From assembly GCF_000003605.2 (NCBI RefSeq), contig NW_003135348.1, positions 209,984 through 231,754 of the forward strand: a stretch of 21,771 nucleotides of DNA, written 5' to 3'. Of this stretch, positions 9,353-19,866 are shown one piece after another. Both the position numbers and the translations under genes were made by a program. The notes under the pieces were generated by a model that was given only the letters and a program-made list of their open reading frames with translations, ran no database searches and was not told the DNA's origin. Numbering within the stretch: the first letter of the stretch is position 1; the number at the start of each line of letters is the position of its first letter. This DNA comes from Saccoglossus kowalevskii (lineage: Eukaryota; Hemichordata; Enteropneusta; Harrimaniidae).

Positions 9353-10227
9353 ATCGTTTCAATTTAGTGAGTGGTAAAATGTGTTACACTGTATCCTGTT
9401 TGATATGGAACACATAGTGATGTACAAAACGCATGTAAAATGCATCGTTATATGAAATTCTAACACAGGCTGCGTGATGACCACTGCCCTTTAACTCTGA
9501 CCAAGCAATTAGACTAAAAACTGACAGAAACATTAATTACTATAAACATTATGAACAAAAACTAATACAATAGATCCTGTTTCAATCAGATTGAAACCAC
9601 ATAAAATGGCTTAGGTGAAATCTAATATGTGCGAACACCTTCAAATCAAGAACATTTCCGCAGTTGAATATTGTAAACTGTATAATTTTCACCACTAGAA
9701 ATTTTCGAAATTAAAGGCTAAATACTCCCCACTTTATATAATACAGACAATTGTTTACTTATATGTATCTTGATTAAAAAAGAAATTATTAGACAATTAG
9801 GACAATTAATTTTTCCAAACTTTATTTTTTTTTCAGATTTTAAAGTTGACTGATGAGAACCCTCTTGAAATATTACCAAATGTTTCCTAACATGTATGTT
9901 TGTACATTGAGATTCCTGTAATGTGTACATTTTGATATTGTGATTTGTTTTCTTGGGAACACACGAAACATCACAAAGAAACCAGAGACCTTTCACAGTT
10001 GACATATTGCTTATTCCACAATTTTTAACTACACCAATTGCCCTACTTTTTATATATCAATACACTAGCGTGATCAGGTGACATATAACACCATTATAAA
10101 AGTATGTATTCTGAAGCATGAAGTTTTAAATATTCCTAAAAGCATCACGTTTACTGAAGAAAAATGAGCAGCCTTTTTTGCCAATTTCAATTTTTTTTTA
10201 AATCCTTCCATTGCCGAGCACAAATTA
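9353..10227. other. No gene seen
   Basis: AT-rich sequence follows the PUSL1-like exon and may hold its 3' untranslated region. An 95-codon open frame on the minus strand (9718-10005) has no recognisable motif and is probably chance. Confidence 0.5.
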
Positions 10228-10882
10228 ACTTCCGGTGAGACAGTAATTGCATTGTCGCGCGCAGTTATCTAACATGAACAAATTTTACTTTCTGTATGAT
10301 GTTCTCCAAGCTAGTTTGTAATTTCAGACATTGTTTTGATAACCACGAGTTGAGTCCTGAGAGACTAGATCGGTTTCTGTAGCAACCGTGACGCTATATC
10401 CAAACGTTCGCTACATTGTTTCCCATTGCGTTCTCGTGGTACTTGTCTGTTTACCGCCCAAAATTCCCACCAAAGTTCTCCCTCGTGTTAGTCGCGTGTC
10501 ACTCCTAATATGGAATGACAGCGCTATGTTTCGTTTGTATGCGCCAATCATTAGCGTTGTTTTATTTTCGGAACGTTTTTGGCATGATAGAGTACAAACA
10601 CGTGTTTGGCACTTCTCCGATTAGCTGTCACCGAGACAAATGCCGCTCTAACGTTGACAATTACATTAACCAGGCAAAGCGCTGTCGTGAGAAGTCCGAT
10701 TCAGGCCGTCGCTGTAATTCCTTCTATGGTAGCTTCGCAACTTGATGCTCGTTATGCACACCCTCCTTTCTATGCTCTCTACGATGCCAACTCCTCATGG
10801 AGCTATTATTTAGCGATCTATATTTTATACCAAGAAGTATTTGCTGTACAACGTATTGATGTTCATGTTGAGTACAAATAAA
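10228..10882 (+). other. CpG-richer block, possible unrecognised transcription unit
   Basis: This block is less AT-rich than its surroundings. It starts with an ETS-like ACTTCCGGT (10228-10236) and GCGCGC (about 10256). It holds three overlapping plus-strand open frames of 76-91 codons, and ends with AATAAA at 10877-10882. A TCTGTAG acceptor at 10382 opens an 80-codon frame. No protein homology was recognised. It could be a short gene, a non-coding RNA, or a 3' exon of the PUSL1-like gene. Confidence 0.25.
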
Positions 10883-11455
10883 CCAATTTGAATTATATCT
10901 CACGTCTGTTCAACTCAAGAAAACACAACGCAATCGATGTCCGTTTCAATAACAATTCCGCATGATTAGTCAGTTCGTTTTATGTGACGAAAAGAACACC
11001 CCAACGCCTAGTTTTGCGATATAAACTTATCCACCACATGCATACACATGGTGAAATTTTTTAGGAAATAAAAAACTTGATATTCAATTGCTGGCTATTG
11101 TGTATTATTATCATAAAAGCATGTCACATGACATCCTGTTTTTACTTTTTGCTTATTTTCATGTATTTTTCTTTTATTTTTTAAATAATATTTGACAAAG
11201 TCGATATAATTCCTTATTAGCCAAAGATCTTGATCAAAATTCGCTGAACAAAATGTGGGTTTTATTTTTTTTAAATAAGACCAAAGTTGACTTTTGCTTT
11301 TGAGGGTTAATAAATTACATGACAAATCATTTTGGTAATTGTATTGTTTGTTCACACAAAATAAACCTCAGCAATTAAAATTGAATAGTTGGTCTGTATT
11401 TCAATAATGTCAAAATGGATGTGAGTTGACAATAAAACTCGGCAAGTTGAGGAGG

Positions 11456-11562
11456 AATAATATGAGGTTATTGCGAAGATACCTCAAAGTATGCACGAAG
11501 ACAGTACAGCAGAAGTATCGACCGGCGTGCATTGGTGGTCGATGCAAAAACGTACTGTCTGG
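11456..11562. mobile_element. Dispersed repeat, copy A of the ATATGAGGTTATT family
   Basis: It shares about 90 bp with the hairpin element at 20627-20750: AATAATATGAGGTTATT, then ATACCTCAAAGTATGCAC and AAGACAGTAC in the same order. This copy lacks the far inverted arm of copy B. It has instead an inner inversion, GACAGTAC near 11500 against GTACTGTC near 11552. It is non-coding and MITE-like. Confidence 0.65.
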
Positions 11563-12866
11563 TTTGACAATCAATGATAAAGTGGTAATACTCGGTAGAT
11601 GTGATTTTAAATATTTTGTGTTTAAATATAACCACATAAAGATGACCAACTCTTACCAAATTATTGCTTTAAACACAATTGCATGGACAAATTTACCCTA
11701 CACAAGACTAATTACACATAAAATGTGAAAACTAAGGGTTGACTAGTTGCCATTTCATTGAAATCGGTCATGCGCTGGGAACCGTAGAAAATTGTGTTGC
11801 ATGATGAATGGGAAATGACACCAGTGAAAGGCTGTCAGATAGAGGCTTAGCCTTTCAATATGACAATGTATTAGACATTTGCCCAGGGTCCATGGTAATT
11901 TGTCATCTTGTACAATGATCCCTGAAGTTCGCTGAACAAAACTGGATTTCAATAGATGGCACTGGAGACCCTGTGACCATCTTTTCAACCAACAAGTGAT
12001 TTAGTGTATATGCTGTCCTTCCAGTGTCCACTGGCCATGGCTATTGCAAAATGTCATTAATAACACCAGAAATGTTTCATTGAAAATGAAAATCAGAAAA
12101 AAAGATACATTTACAACTATTGTCACTTCAACTGCACATATTTTGAAAGTATTTAGAAATGTAGTTTCAAATTCGAACACAGGTTTTTGATTCACTGTGA
12201 TTGGATAACTGCAGTCATTTCAAAATCACATTCTGATTCATCCACACTAGTGACGTTAAATTAATGCTTTGATTTAAGTTATTTGTTGTCGTTTTCAAAG
12301 ACACTTTTGAGTTTCTAAATGTTCTTTAAAAATTAATAAAATAACCATGCATATCTATGAGTTACCTGAAATGATTGTATCATGGGTCAATTGATATTAC
12401 ATGTAAGAAACAATGCATTTTATCTGTTTGTAAGTACCCATATAATAATTTTAGATTTCAATTCAAGAATATGCTATTCAATTTTATTTGTTATTTTTAA
12501 AAAGTTTAGAATTTTACATTTGTATTTCCTTTTATAATGTTGACTTACACATTTGCCAATACAAGTCTTATATTACTTTGAACGTTTGAAAGACCACGGA
12601 AAAAACTACGAACTTTAACAATCGTGACCTGTTGATTGGACAATACTAACATTTGCGTCACTCAATTTGATTGGTTAATTCCCAATACGCCGATGTCACC
12701 GTTGAAGGCCGACCTCACTGCGAAATTCCTGCGCGAGTTCCCGCTTCGGTTTGTCAACAATTTGTACGTTGTAACGACGAGAATTCCGCTGTTTGACGAC
12801 TGCAACGGACATAAAGCAATATCTAAGGAGGTCGTGAGTTTTGATTCGACAGAACTGGTTTAAATA
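11563..12866. other. No gene seen
   Basis: Open frames on both strands are short, start at weak codons and show no recognised domain. Positions 12650-12860 are richer in CpG and probably belong to the promoter of the gene at 12949. A GTCGTGAGT at 12832 could be a 5' untranslated exon donor, but this is weak. Confidence 0.5.
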
Positions 12867-12875
12867 CACTTCCGG
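12867..12875 (-). promoter_or_regulatory. ETS-type site CCGGAAGTG in the likely promoter
   Basis: CACTTCCGG on plus (CCGGAAGTG on minus) lies 74 bases before the ATG at 12949, within a locally CpG-rich stretch. Such ETS/GABP-like sites are common in TATA-less promoters of broadly expressed genes. It could serve either strand. Confidence 0.4.
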
Positions 12876-12948
12876 GTCTGCATGTTTGTAATTTGTGTGG
12901 TTTCTTTTCGTGAATCGACAAGATCGGACGACTCGGAACGACTCTATC

Positions 12949-13917
12949 ATGTCGTTAGTCAGTGATATTGACGAATTGACTGACATCAGAACACTGATTG
13001 ACATCAAAACAGACTACTCAGACGAAGAAGACAGAACGGCAATATCAAGTCCGTATAAATCGTACACGTACACATTTTCCGATTCCGGTGATGATGGCAG
13101 TGAGTCGCGTTCCGATTCCAGTTCGTACGCAAACCATCGGTATGACAAAGACCGGCGACCTGAGTCGCATAGCATCAGTGCTCGTTTTGAGAATATTTAC
13201 TTTGATGTTAGTGAGTCGGAGAGCAGTAGTACTGAACGACGTGGTGAATACGCCGAGGGGAGTTCTGAGGCCGAAACTGTGAGCGAGCGAAGCAGTTTAA
13301 TTAGTAAAACTGAAAGCGAATTGAGCTATACGGAAAGTTGGGACGACGAGCGGCTTCAATCATTAATTTCTGAATCTGAGGACGAGGAGAAATTAGAAGT
13401 GACTAGGAATGAGTTCATTGCTTCCAAACTGCAATGTTTGCGGGATGAATATTTAGGTAAGCAAGAACAAGTTGTTAGTGACAGAACTAGAAATCTTACA
13501 TCCGATGAGAAAAAATTCTTCAAGAAAAGGCTACGAAGGCTGAAAAGTTCACAAGACACGCAACCGAAGTTGACTGTGACAGTTCCAAAAACACATCACT
13601 ATGATGTCGATATGGGGCTAATCAACAAGCTCAAACTGAAAAATCTAATGGAAAAAATGAAAAAAGCGACTCTACAAAAAGATCATGATATTCATAGTTG
13701 TAAAGTGTGCCATACTGCAAAGGAATATGGTGCAATGAGGAATTTTGTAAAAACAAAAACATTATTAGCCGAGAGTAAAAGTATGGATGTTAAAATTGAG
13801 AATCATATTGCTAAGCATAACTCTGTATCTCTGATTGGACGGTTAGCCTGTGATTTACCGAAACAAAGAGAAGATCCAGCACTGACATGGCAAAAATTAA
13901 TGCAAGGTCTATCATAG
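12949..13917 (+). CDS. Acidic protein with C8orf48-like (DUF4606) C-terminus
   Basis: This is an intron-less 322-residue frame. The ATG at 12949 is the first in frame, and the frame upstream is open only from a non-ATG codon. Residues 1-145 are rich in Ser, Glu and Asp and probably disordered (SDIDELTDIRTL, SDSGDDGSES). A basic stretch KKFFKKRLRRLKSS follows near 186-200. The C-terminus (249-322) has a CxxC pair (Cys251, Cys254 in HSCKVCHTAKEYG), the helix-like KTKTLLAESKS, then VSLIGRLACDLPKQREDP and TWQKL. From memory this matches the end of vertebrate C8orf48, a protein of similar length (about 319 residues) and unknown function. The single exon could mean an old retrocopy or simply the family's structure. 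It converges on CSTF1. Confidence 0.75.
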   Translation: MSLVSDIDELTDIRTLIDIKTDYSDEEDRTAISSPYKSYTYTFSDSGDDGSESRSDSSSYANHRYDKDRRPESHSISARFENIYFDVSESESSSTERRGEYAEGSSEAETVSERSSLISKTESELSYTESWDDERLQSLISESEDEEKLEVTRNEFIASKLQCLRDEYLGKQEQVVSDRTRNLTSDEKKFFKKRLRRLKSSQDTQPKLTVTVPKTHHYDVDMGLINKLKLKNLMEKMKKATLQKDHDIHSCKVCHTAKEYGAMRNFVKTKTLLAESKSMDVKIENHIAKHNSVSLIGRLACDLPKQREDPALTWQKLMQGLS

Positions 13918-14040
13918 AAATCACTGTAGCAGCCTGAGGTAACAGGAAGCGTGTCTGAGAAATTGTATAATCCTGGTGTCCCCGCTAGTAACAGTTGGAC
14001 TTGGTGAAATGGACCAGATTTTCACTGGTGCTAGTTACCA

Positions 14041-14046
14041 AATAAA
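14041..14046 (+). terminator. Poly(A) signal AATAAA of the C8orf48-like gene
   Basis: AATAAA lies 124 bases after the stop codon at 13917, followed by a T-rich stretch. It gives a short 3' untranslated region and is the first canonical signal downstream. Confidence 0.6.
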
Positions 14047-14059
14047 TATTTATTTTTGA

Positions 14060-16151
14060 TTGACGTATGCAAACTTTTATCAATAATTGGTTGGAAGCAA
14101 TACAACATGAATCACACCTCCAAAAAAACTTCTAGAATTTTAGTGATCCCACTTCCACACAAATATTGTGGTCCTGATGAGAGGTATCACTTAACCACAT
14201 AAAAAACCATTACAACAGGGCATAAACAAGATATGTAGGGGTAACTTGCAACTTTCTAGGGAACATCCTTATCAATGTTCCAATAACTCAATCAACTTTC
14301 CCTGATGGTTGAAGCGACTGCAAATAAAAGGTGATTGTGTACGTTGCTACGAGTCCCATATTTAACACGACGACCACAACTGTTTAATACAGATACATCT
14401 CTCTAGTTCAAACACAGTTGCAATATGAAAACAGACAAACAAACAAAATACCAGTATTCAAAAGGAGGAGAAGTGAAAATGCCACCAAATGTAATACCTG
14501 GTAAATCGATCATTTGATAGTGCCAATAAGAAAGTCTTTCGCTACCTATATTGCAATTTTTGTAGGGACTTTCCTAGAGTTTGATAACTCTCTGTACGAA
14601 TCTTGTTTGCACCCGCTGTAATTTGGCAGAATTTTCAGCACCTCTAAAAATTGTCTTTTGCCAGACTTTTTTGCCAGGTAAATTTGACATTCCGACATCA
14701 CATATTGCAAAGTATACTTTTCAAAAACAAATATAGCAGACTTAGGAATTTGATAGGGTTCAAAATGGTATACCAATAGATTCAGAGAAATCAATGTCCA
14801 ATAATACAAATCGTGGAAATTCTGATAATTTATACTGCAGTGATATCTATCTCATTTCTTGATTCAATGGTGGTATCAAGTAAATGATAAGCAATCATTT
14901 TATGGTTAAAAGATGAAGTTTATAAAAAGACAATTATACCCATTGGACCACTCTATTTAAAATCTTGAAATAATGGGTTGGTCTTATACCAACCATGCAA
15001 AAAATCAGTGAGGTTACCGATTTATGATCCTTCACAGGTGTGTTAATTCCAAAAACGAGTCAAGTAATGTTATTCTTTATTACTAAAAATGCTTTTATAT
15101 GCGATTATGTAAGAGTTTCATTTGCAAAATTACACAAATGAAGTATACAAGTTGAGATATGAAAGACAAACATTGTGATGTGCGAGTTTTCATAATAGTG
15201 AGACTTCACATGAAACTTTGTCGCTTTCAGTTTCATACCTGTTCAGAATTTCTTCTCTACGAATATGTTGAGTTGGTAAGCTGGATCATTATACCTTGAA
15301 AATTCAAGAAATGTGGATCTTCCCCTCTAGCAACTAGGCGCTTCTGAGTGGTAGATAGGAGTAAGCTACAACATTCCCAGTGATGTACACATATTTGATT
15401 CTGTAGTCAATCGGTCAAAAACATTTATCGTTGATGGGCTACCGTGGTACTACAGATCAAAAAAAGCTGCTCACAATTTACCTCTCATCTGGTTTGTCAC
15501 ATCTTTAGGAAGATGTACAAAAAAACACAGATACGTTTATATTTCAAATATAAAAAAAAAAATTCACTTTAATATCACTCAAAAGTATTGACAGTTACAA
15601 TTAAATGAAATCTATAAAAAAAACTCCCACAATGCAATGTTTTCCTCTTCTAAATTTGTGTATGGGATTTAAGACTAAATATTTATGGAATTACTGAAAA
15701 AGTGATAATCTGGCGAGGCACTGGGACTTGGGAAGAGATATACTTTTTATTTTTATTCACCTGGGATTTTTCTTGCGAGTGCAAACAAGTTTGAATTGCT
15801 GCCCGGTTAAACATCACAAACTAAACGGTTACTAATTGAGGTTGAGACAAAAGATTACGATTATTCATAAAAGTTTAGAATTTTCATTTTTGTAGAGCCT
15901 TCAAAATTATGTTGAAGTAATGTTTACAAATTTGTAGCAGTCTCCATTTAAAGGTTGCAGTATGTTTACTGCTTAAAAACTTTTTGAGTTTTCCCCAAAT
16001 TGCAAAATTAAAGCAGTTTTAATACAGTGCTCTCCACGAGTCGGGAGGAAAAAGGTCTTCTTAGGTGGTCATGTGATCAGATCCTTGATTTCAAATGGTA
16101 TAAACCAATATCTAGTCACTGTAACAAGGTACACAGTTAACTGCTTGTAAA
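14060..16151. other. Convergent intergenic region and CSTF1 3' flank
   Basis: No coding exon was recognised on either strand. The right part should hold the CSTF1 3' untranslated region on the minus strand. An 87-codon minus-strand frame at 14546-14809 has no recognised motif. The region is AT-rich, with A- and T-runs near 15540-15560. Confidence 0.55.
15752..15757 (-). terminator. Candidate CSTF1 poly(A) signal
   Basis: TTTATT on plus is AATAAA on minus, about 395 bases beyond the CSTF1 stop codon. It is the nearest canonical signal I found in that direction. Confidence 0.4.
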
Positions 16152-16264
16152 CTAATCAGTGTTTGATCGTCGGTACCAGAACCTTGCTCTGAAATCGTCG
16201 CTACACGTGATGAAACCAGGACTGGTAGGTGAATGAACTATACAGCGTACTACATTATTATGAC
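16152..16264 (-). CDS. CSTF1: CSTF1 (CstF-50) last coding exon
   Basis: Read on minus after acceptor TTAATTTGCAG, the exon encodes [17 protein letters not shown], then [19 protein letters not shown] and a TAG stop (16152-16154). The closing [12 protein letters not shown] is nearly identical to the end of animal CstF-50, the WD40 subunit of cleavage stimulation factor. That subunit acts in the nucleus in mRNA 3'-end cleavage with CstF-64 and CstF-77. It enters in phase 1: the preceding exon supplies the first G of a Gly codon. Confidence 0.95.
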
Positions 16265-16344
16265 CTGCAAATTAAACAAACGCACACTTTGAATAAAGCT
16301 TGTAAATATTGCGTTTTTAGGTAACAAGTCCTGATAGAGAAGTA

Positions 16345-16528
16345 CTGTAAAATCTGTATTAGAAGCCATGGCTTCTATTAAAAGAGTACCGGTACAATGC
16401 AACAGAGGGGATGCAGCTTATATTAGAGCACCTTAGGTGACCTACACATATGAGACATGATGAATTTTTGATTCTCAATTATTCAAAAGGAATGGGTGCT
16501 TCTACCGGTAATACAGATTTTACATGGG
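16345..16528. mobile_element. MITE-like element in the last CSTF1 intron
   Basis: It starts CTGTAAAATCTGTATTAGAAGC and ends with GCTTCTACCGGTAATACAGATTTTACA, inverted copies of each other. TA lies on the left (16343-16344) and, after ATGGG, on the right (16529-16530). The terminal CTGTAAAA links it to the family at 3599, but the inner sequence differs. Confidence 0.65.
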
Positions 16529-16779
16529 TACTGAGAAATAGACAACTGAGACCCCTTCTTGTCGCAAAATCCTGAAATGAAGTTTACCATCAGAAGTATG
16601 AAAGTAGAATCGTTGAAGAGAAAGTCATTACATTGTGTACCAGTTAATAGTTCAACCACAAGTATACTAACAACACATGCATACAATTATAATATACAGA
16701 ACTATTTCAGCAAATTTTGCTTTGATTGTGACAACACTGTGTGTTGTACTCATTTTAACAGAATAAGTACTTGACTTAC

Positions 16780-16860
16780 CAAGTGAAAGGAGTTTTTGTC
16801 TCTCAGCATTCCTGGAATCCCAACAACATAAACTAGTTGTTTTTTCATCAGGAAACAGAA
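16780..16860 (-). CDS. CSTF1: CSTF1 exon, WD40 segment (second last)
   Basis: An 81-bp exon on minus lies between acceptor GAATTTCAG and donor GTAAGT. It enters in phase 1 and leaves in phase 1, encoding (V)[17 protein letters not shown] and AERQKLLSL(G). The motif [13 protein letters not shown] is a CstF-50 hallmark. It joins in frame to 17341-17482 upstream and 16152-16264 downstream. Confidence 0.95.
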
Positions 16861-17141
16861 CTGAAATTCAATGAGATGTATTTAATACATTGATTTAATT
16901 CAACAATTATGCATGATGTAGAAAAGAACACATGTCTCAATTTTCATCTGAGTCTGAACTATTTCTCAGTATCACAAAGTCTATTTGATTCAGTGGCAAA
17001 CCTGTGACTTTGAAATGCATGCTGGAAATGGCTTGTGAGAAATATAAGTGGGCATAGAAAAACAAGCTAGAAGTTTTTTTCTTTTTACATATCAAGCCAA
17101 GAGTCACCTGTGTTTTCCCATAATGCAATACATAAATTATT

Positions 17142-17329
17142 CCAGTCGTATTCAAGGGTTCATTCTCGCATAAATTATTGAAAGTGTTCAGTCGTATTCA
17201 AAGGTTCACTCGCGCATAAATTATTAAAAACTTTCTAGTTGCATTCATGGGTACACTTATGCATATATTATTGAAAATGATCCAGGCGTATTCGAGGGTA
17301 CACTCACGCATAAATTATTGATAAATATA
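17142..17329. repeat. Minisatellite, four units of about 47 bp
   Basis: Units start near 17142, 17189, 17235 and 17282. Each carries a version of CAGTCGTATTCAAGGGTTCA and then CTCGCATAAATTATTGA. The array lies in a CSTF1 intron and stops about 11 bases from the splice donor of the exon at 17341. Confidence 0.85.
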
Positions 17330-17340
17330 CACTCGCTCAC

Positions 17341-17482
17341 CATAATCTTCAGAATGATTGAACACAGCTTGTGTTCTGTGATTCTGTTTACCAGATCCTG
17401 CACCTGTGTACGTGATCAAACTACGACTCGTTGATATCTCCCATAGTTTCACAAGGGAATCTTTACCACTTGACAACAAATA
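17341..17482 (-). CDS. CSTF1: CSTF1 exon with WD40 repeat ([12 protein letters not shown])
   Basis: A 142-bp exon on minus lies between acceptor GTTTTCAG and donor GTGAGC. It encodes [18 protein letters not shown], then a linker with [20 protein letters not shown] and SEDY, leaving in phase 1. The KLWE motif closes a WD40 blade. TYTGAG...[12 protein letters not shown] is diagnostic of CstF-50 against other WD40 proteins. It starts in phase 0, following the exon at 18431. Confidence 0.96.
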
Positions 17483-18430
17483 CTGAAAACACAAATAAGA
17501 CAATGATAGAAAGAGCTAGTAAACTGCATTTTCAGATTAGACCATTATCGTTGAAGTGAAATGCCTCATAAAAAGAAAAGATTTTCTGGTACTCCACATT
17601 GAGGGCCTGATATACTGCAAATCTATTTCTTACTTTATGATCATTTAGAGCTAGACGTCATGTGACTTTTTTGTCCCCCCAAATAAAGTTTTTTTCTTTT
17701 ACCCATCATCTTCTGTTCGAAATACTTTGATCATAAAGATCAGTGGGACAGTGGACGCAATAATTGAACAGAGAATGAACACTATTTGAGTTGCAAAAAC
17801 AGGTCTCGCTCTTAATGAGATTTTGACGGCCATTACAGTTTCAGGCCCTTTTGTCTTTCATGAAATCAGAGTCGTTTATGTAATGCAGTCTATCACGAAA
17901 CAAGGAAATTATGATTAGATTTTTATGGAAAGAGTAAATTAATTTCAAAATAAATTTACAGAACACTGTCTATGATGCACGCATGTACAATGGCTGTGCT
18001 ATGTACATGATCATGAACAAGAGATTGTCACAATACACTAAATAAATTTGCCATGGAAACAAAACTATTCACTGAATGTGTTGCTGTTTACCAAATCTTT
18101 AATGCTACCAAAAGTATGTAAATAAACAAGTATGTAAATAAACAATACAATATAAAAAGAATGCTGGATTTCTTTTAACATACCGGGTAATTATCGCAAT
18201 GCATTATTGATGATGCAAAAATCAACTCTTGGATGAAGGAATACTAGAATTTTCATGATTTATGATTTTATTGCATTTGTGAAGACAAAAATTCACAAAA
18301 GTCACCGACACTCTAGTCATAGGACCCTAAAAAGATTTTCACTGATATAAAACTTAGCAAATTTTTCTCTCATGTGGATAGATTATCCAACCTTATATCG
18401 CACCTTACTTACATATCGATCTTTACATAC

Positions 18431-18586
18431 CTTTGAATTTCTGGCAAAGGTCACTGAGCATACTTCATTACCGTCATGTGCATTCTTAAAAGTATTGACG
18501 CATTTATTACTAACACCATCCCAGATTTTAATAGTGCCGTCTTTGCTACATGAAGCGTATATATTGGCATTTGGGCAGAATTGAAC
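18431..18586 (-). CDS. CSTF1: CSTF1 exon with WD40 repeat (KDGTIKIWDG)
   Basis: A 156-bp exon (52 codons, phase 0 at both ends) lies between acceptor CTGTAAAG and donor GTATGT. It encodes VQFCPNANIYASCSKDGTIK, then IWDGVSNKCVNTFKNAHDG and NEVCSVTFARNSK. It carries a canonical D-G...KIWD blade end and the CstF-50-type AHDG.EVCS linker. The acceptor polypyrimidine tract is short and interrupted by A. Confidence 0.95.
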
Positions 18587-19277
18587 CTTTACAGGAATAA
18601 TAAAACATAAACATATTGTAATATACTAAGATGGTAATTGATTGAAATGAATGATTAAACGAGATAGTGTGGAAGATTGAATAGCAATAGCAATTGTCAA
18701 GTTGAATGACAACATAACCATTATTTGAACTTGTGTGTCAAACCAACAGCAGGTCAATAACCTGTACAATTTATTAAAACAATTTAGTAGGATTCATTTC
18801 CAGTATATTCATTTTTTTAAATTTTTAGTTCAGCCTGATTTATTGTGTGTATTGTTGATTACAATAATCAATTATTGAGTACAACTGTTACAATAAAAAA
18901 TTCTCCTAAACTAATGTTAAAATTTGAGAAAGTCATAAAAAAATATGTGAACCAAACTTTGGCTAGAATTTTTGCCAGTAAAAACTTTAGCAAGAACTGG
19001 AGTGAGATTCAGATCAGATATTCGTATGTGGATTAGATTAGAAGGAAAACAGTGAGACTCTGATAAGAATCTCGATAGAATCTCACTGATATTCTAATTT
19101 TAGTCAGTTTCTGGTTAGATTATAGTAAAGAAATTTTCTAAAGTAAGGTACAAGTTACAAAAGCAATTCATTGTGGAAGGCATTTCTCCACAAGCCTTGG
19201 TGCCCTCAAAAAATATTTGGATGTTTTCTCTGCACTGTTTCTGAGAGTTTAGCATTAAAATTGGAGCCCACTGTATA

Positions 19278-19456
19278 CTGTAAAATACTTTATTTTCACT
19301 TGGAATTTATTTTCGCTGAAGGGATGATTCAGTCAAAATAAAATCCAGCGAATATACTTTTTTTCCTATATTTTACATTCAACTTGTCAAAAATCAGTGA
19401 AAATAAATTTCATACAAAACACCCAAAAATTAATTCCAGTAAAATTAATTTTACAG
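19278..19456. mobile_element. MITE copy 3, CTGTAAAA termini with TA duplication
   Basis: It begins CTGTAAAATAC and ends TTTTACAG, with TA on each side (19276-19277, 19457-19458). Inner motifs TTATTTTCACTTGG and CAGTGAAAATAAA pair as inverted arms. It lies in a CSTF1 intron, and its edge is 25 bases from the donor-side end of the exon at 19482. Confidence 0.8.
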
Positions 19457-19481
19457 TAGACTGAATCCAAGTGATACTTAC

Positions 19482-19561
19482 AGCAGTAACAGGCGCAGTA
19501 TGTTGTTCATCAGGATTACTTGCTACATAGCACTGACATGTGTTCACATCATACAGGCGTA
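19482..19561 (-). CDS. CSTF1: CSTF1 exon (RLYDVNTCQCYVASNPDEQH)
   Basis: An 80-bp exon lies between acceptor ATTTCTAG and donor GTAAGT. With one base from the previous exon, its first two bases make Leu. It then encodes RLYDVNTCQCYVASNPDEQH and TAPVTA, ending in phase 0. LRLYD..T.QC.V..NP..QHT is the end of one CstF-50 blade. It is closely flanked on both sides by MITEs. Confidence 0.95.
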
Positions 19562-19600
19562 CTAGAAATATAAACACAGAAAGCATTATACAACAAATTA

Positions 19601-19780
19601 CTGTAAAACTTGTCTTTTTAGCGAGCATGATATTTTAGCTAACCACTTAACCTATAATTGCACTCAAAATATTCTCACAATACGATTGTTGACATTTTAG
19701 CTAAATTAATAATCTGTTAATTTGTGCATTGAGCCAAATTTGCTAAAATGACATGTAGCTTTTTCAAAGTCTTTTCTACT
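19601..19780. mobile_element. Probable MITE copy 5 in a CSTF1 intron
   Basis: It begins CTGTAAAACTTGTCTTTTTAG after TA (19599-19600). The right part carries an inverted, diverged counterpart: GCTAAAATGACATGTAGC then AAAGTCTTTTCTAC. CATGATATTTTAGCTAA on the left pairs with TTTGCTAAAATGACATG on the right. The right terminus is degenerate, so the end is approximate. Confidence 0.5.
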
Positions 19781-19866
19781 GTATTTATTAAAATAGTTTT
19801 GGCAAGACTACATGTATAAACTCTTTATGACTACATTGACGGCATATTTACATGTACACATTATTA

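Noticed and set aside
9718-10005. 95-codon minus-strand frame
   Set aside because: No conserved domain, no splice context, and AT-rich composition like non-coding surroundings.
12636-12863. 75-codon plus-strand frame just before the C8orf48-like gene
   Set aside because: It begins at TTG, has no motif and lies in the probable promoter. A 5' untranslated exon is possible but unsupported.
12895-12948. Earlier start for the C8orf48-like protein
   Set aside because: The extension begins at GTG. The first ATG in frame is 12949 and gives a length close to the vertebrate protein.
12696-13007. 103-codon minus-strand frame over the start of the C8orf48-like gene
   Set aside because: It overlaps a better supported coding frame and promoter and shows no recognised motif.
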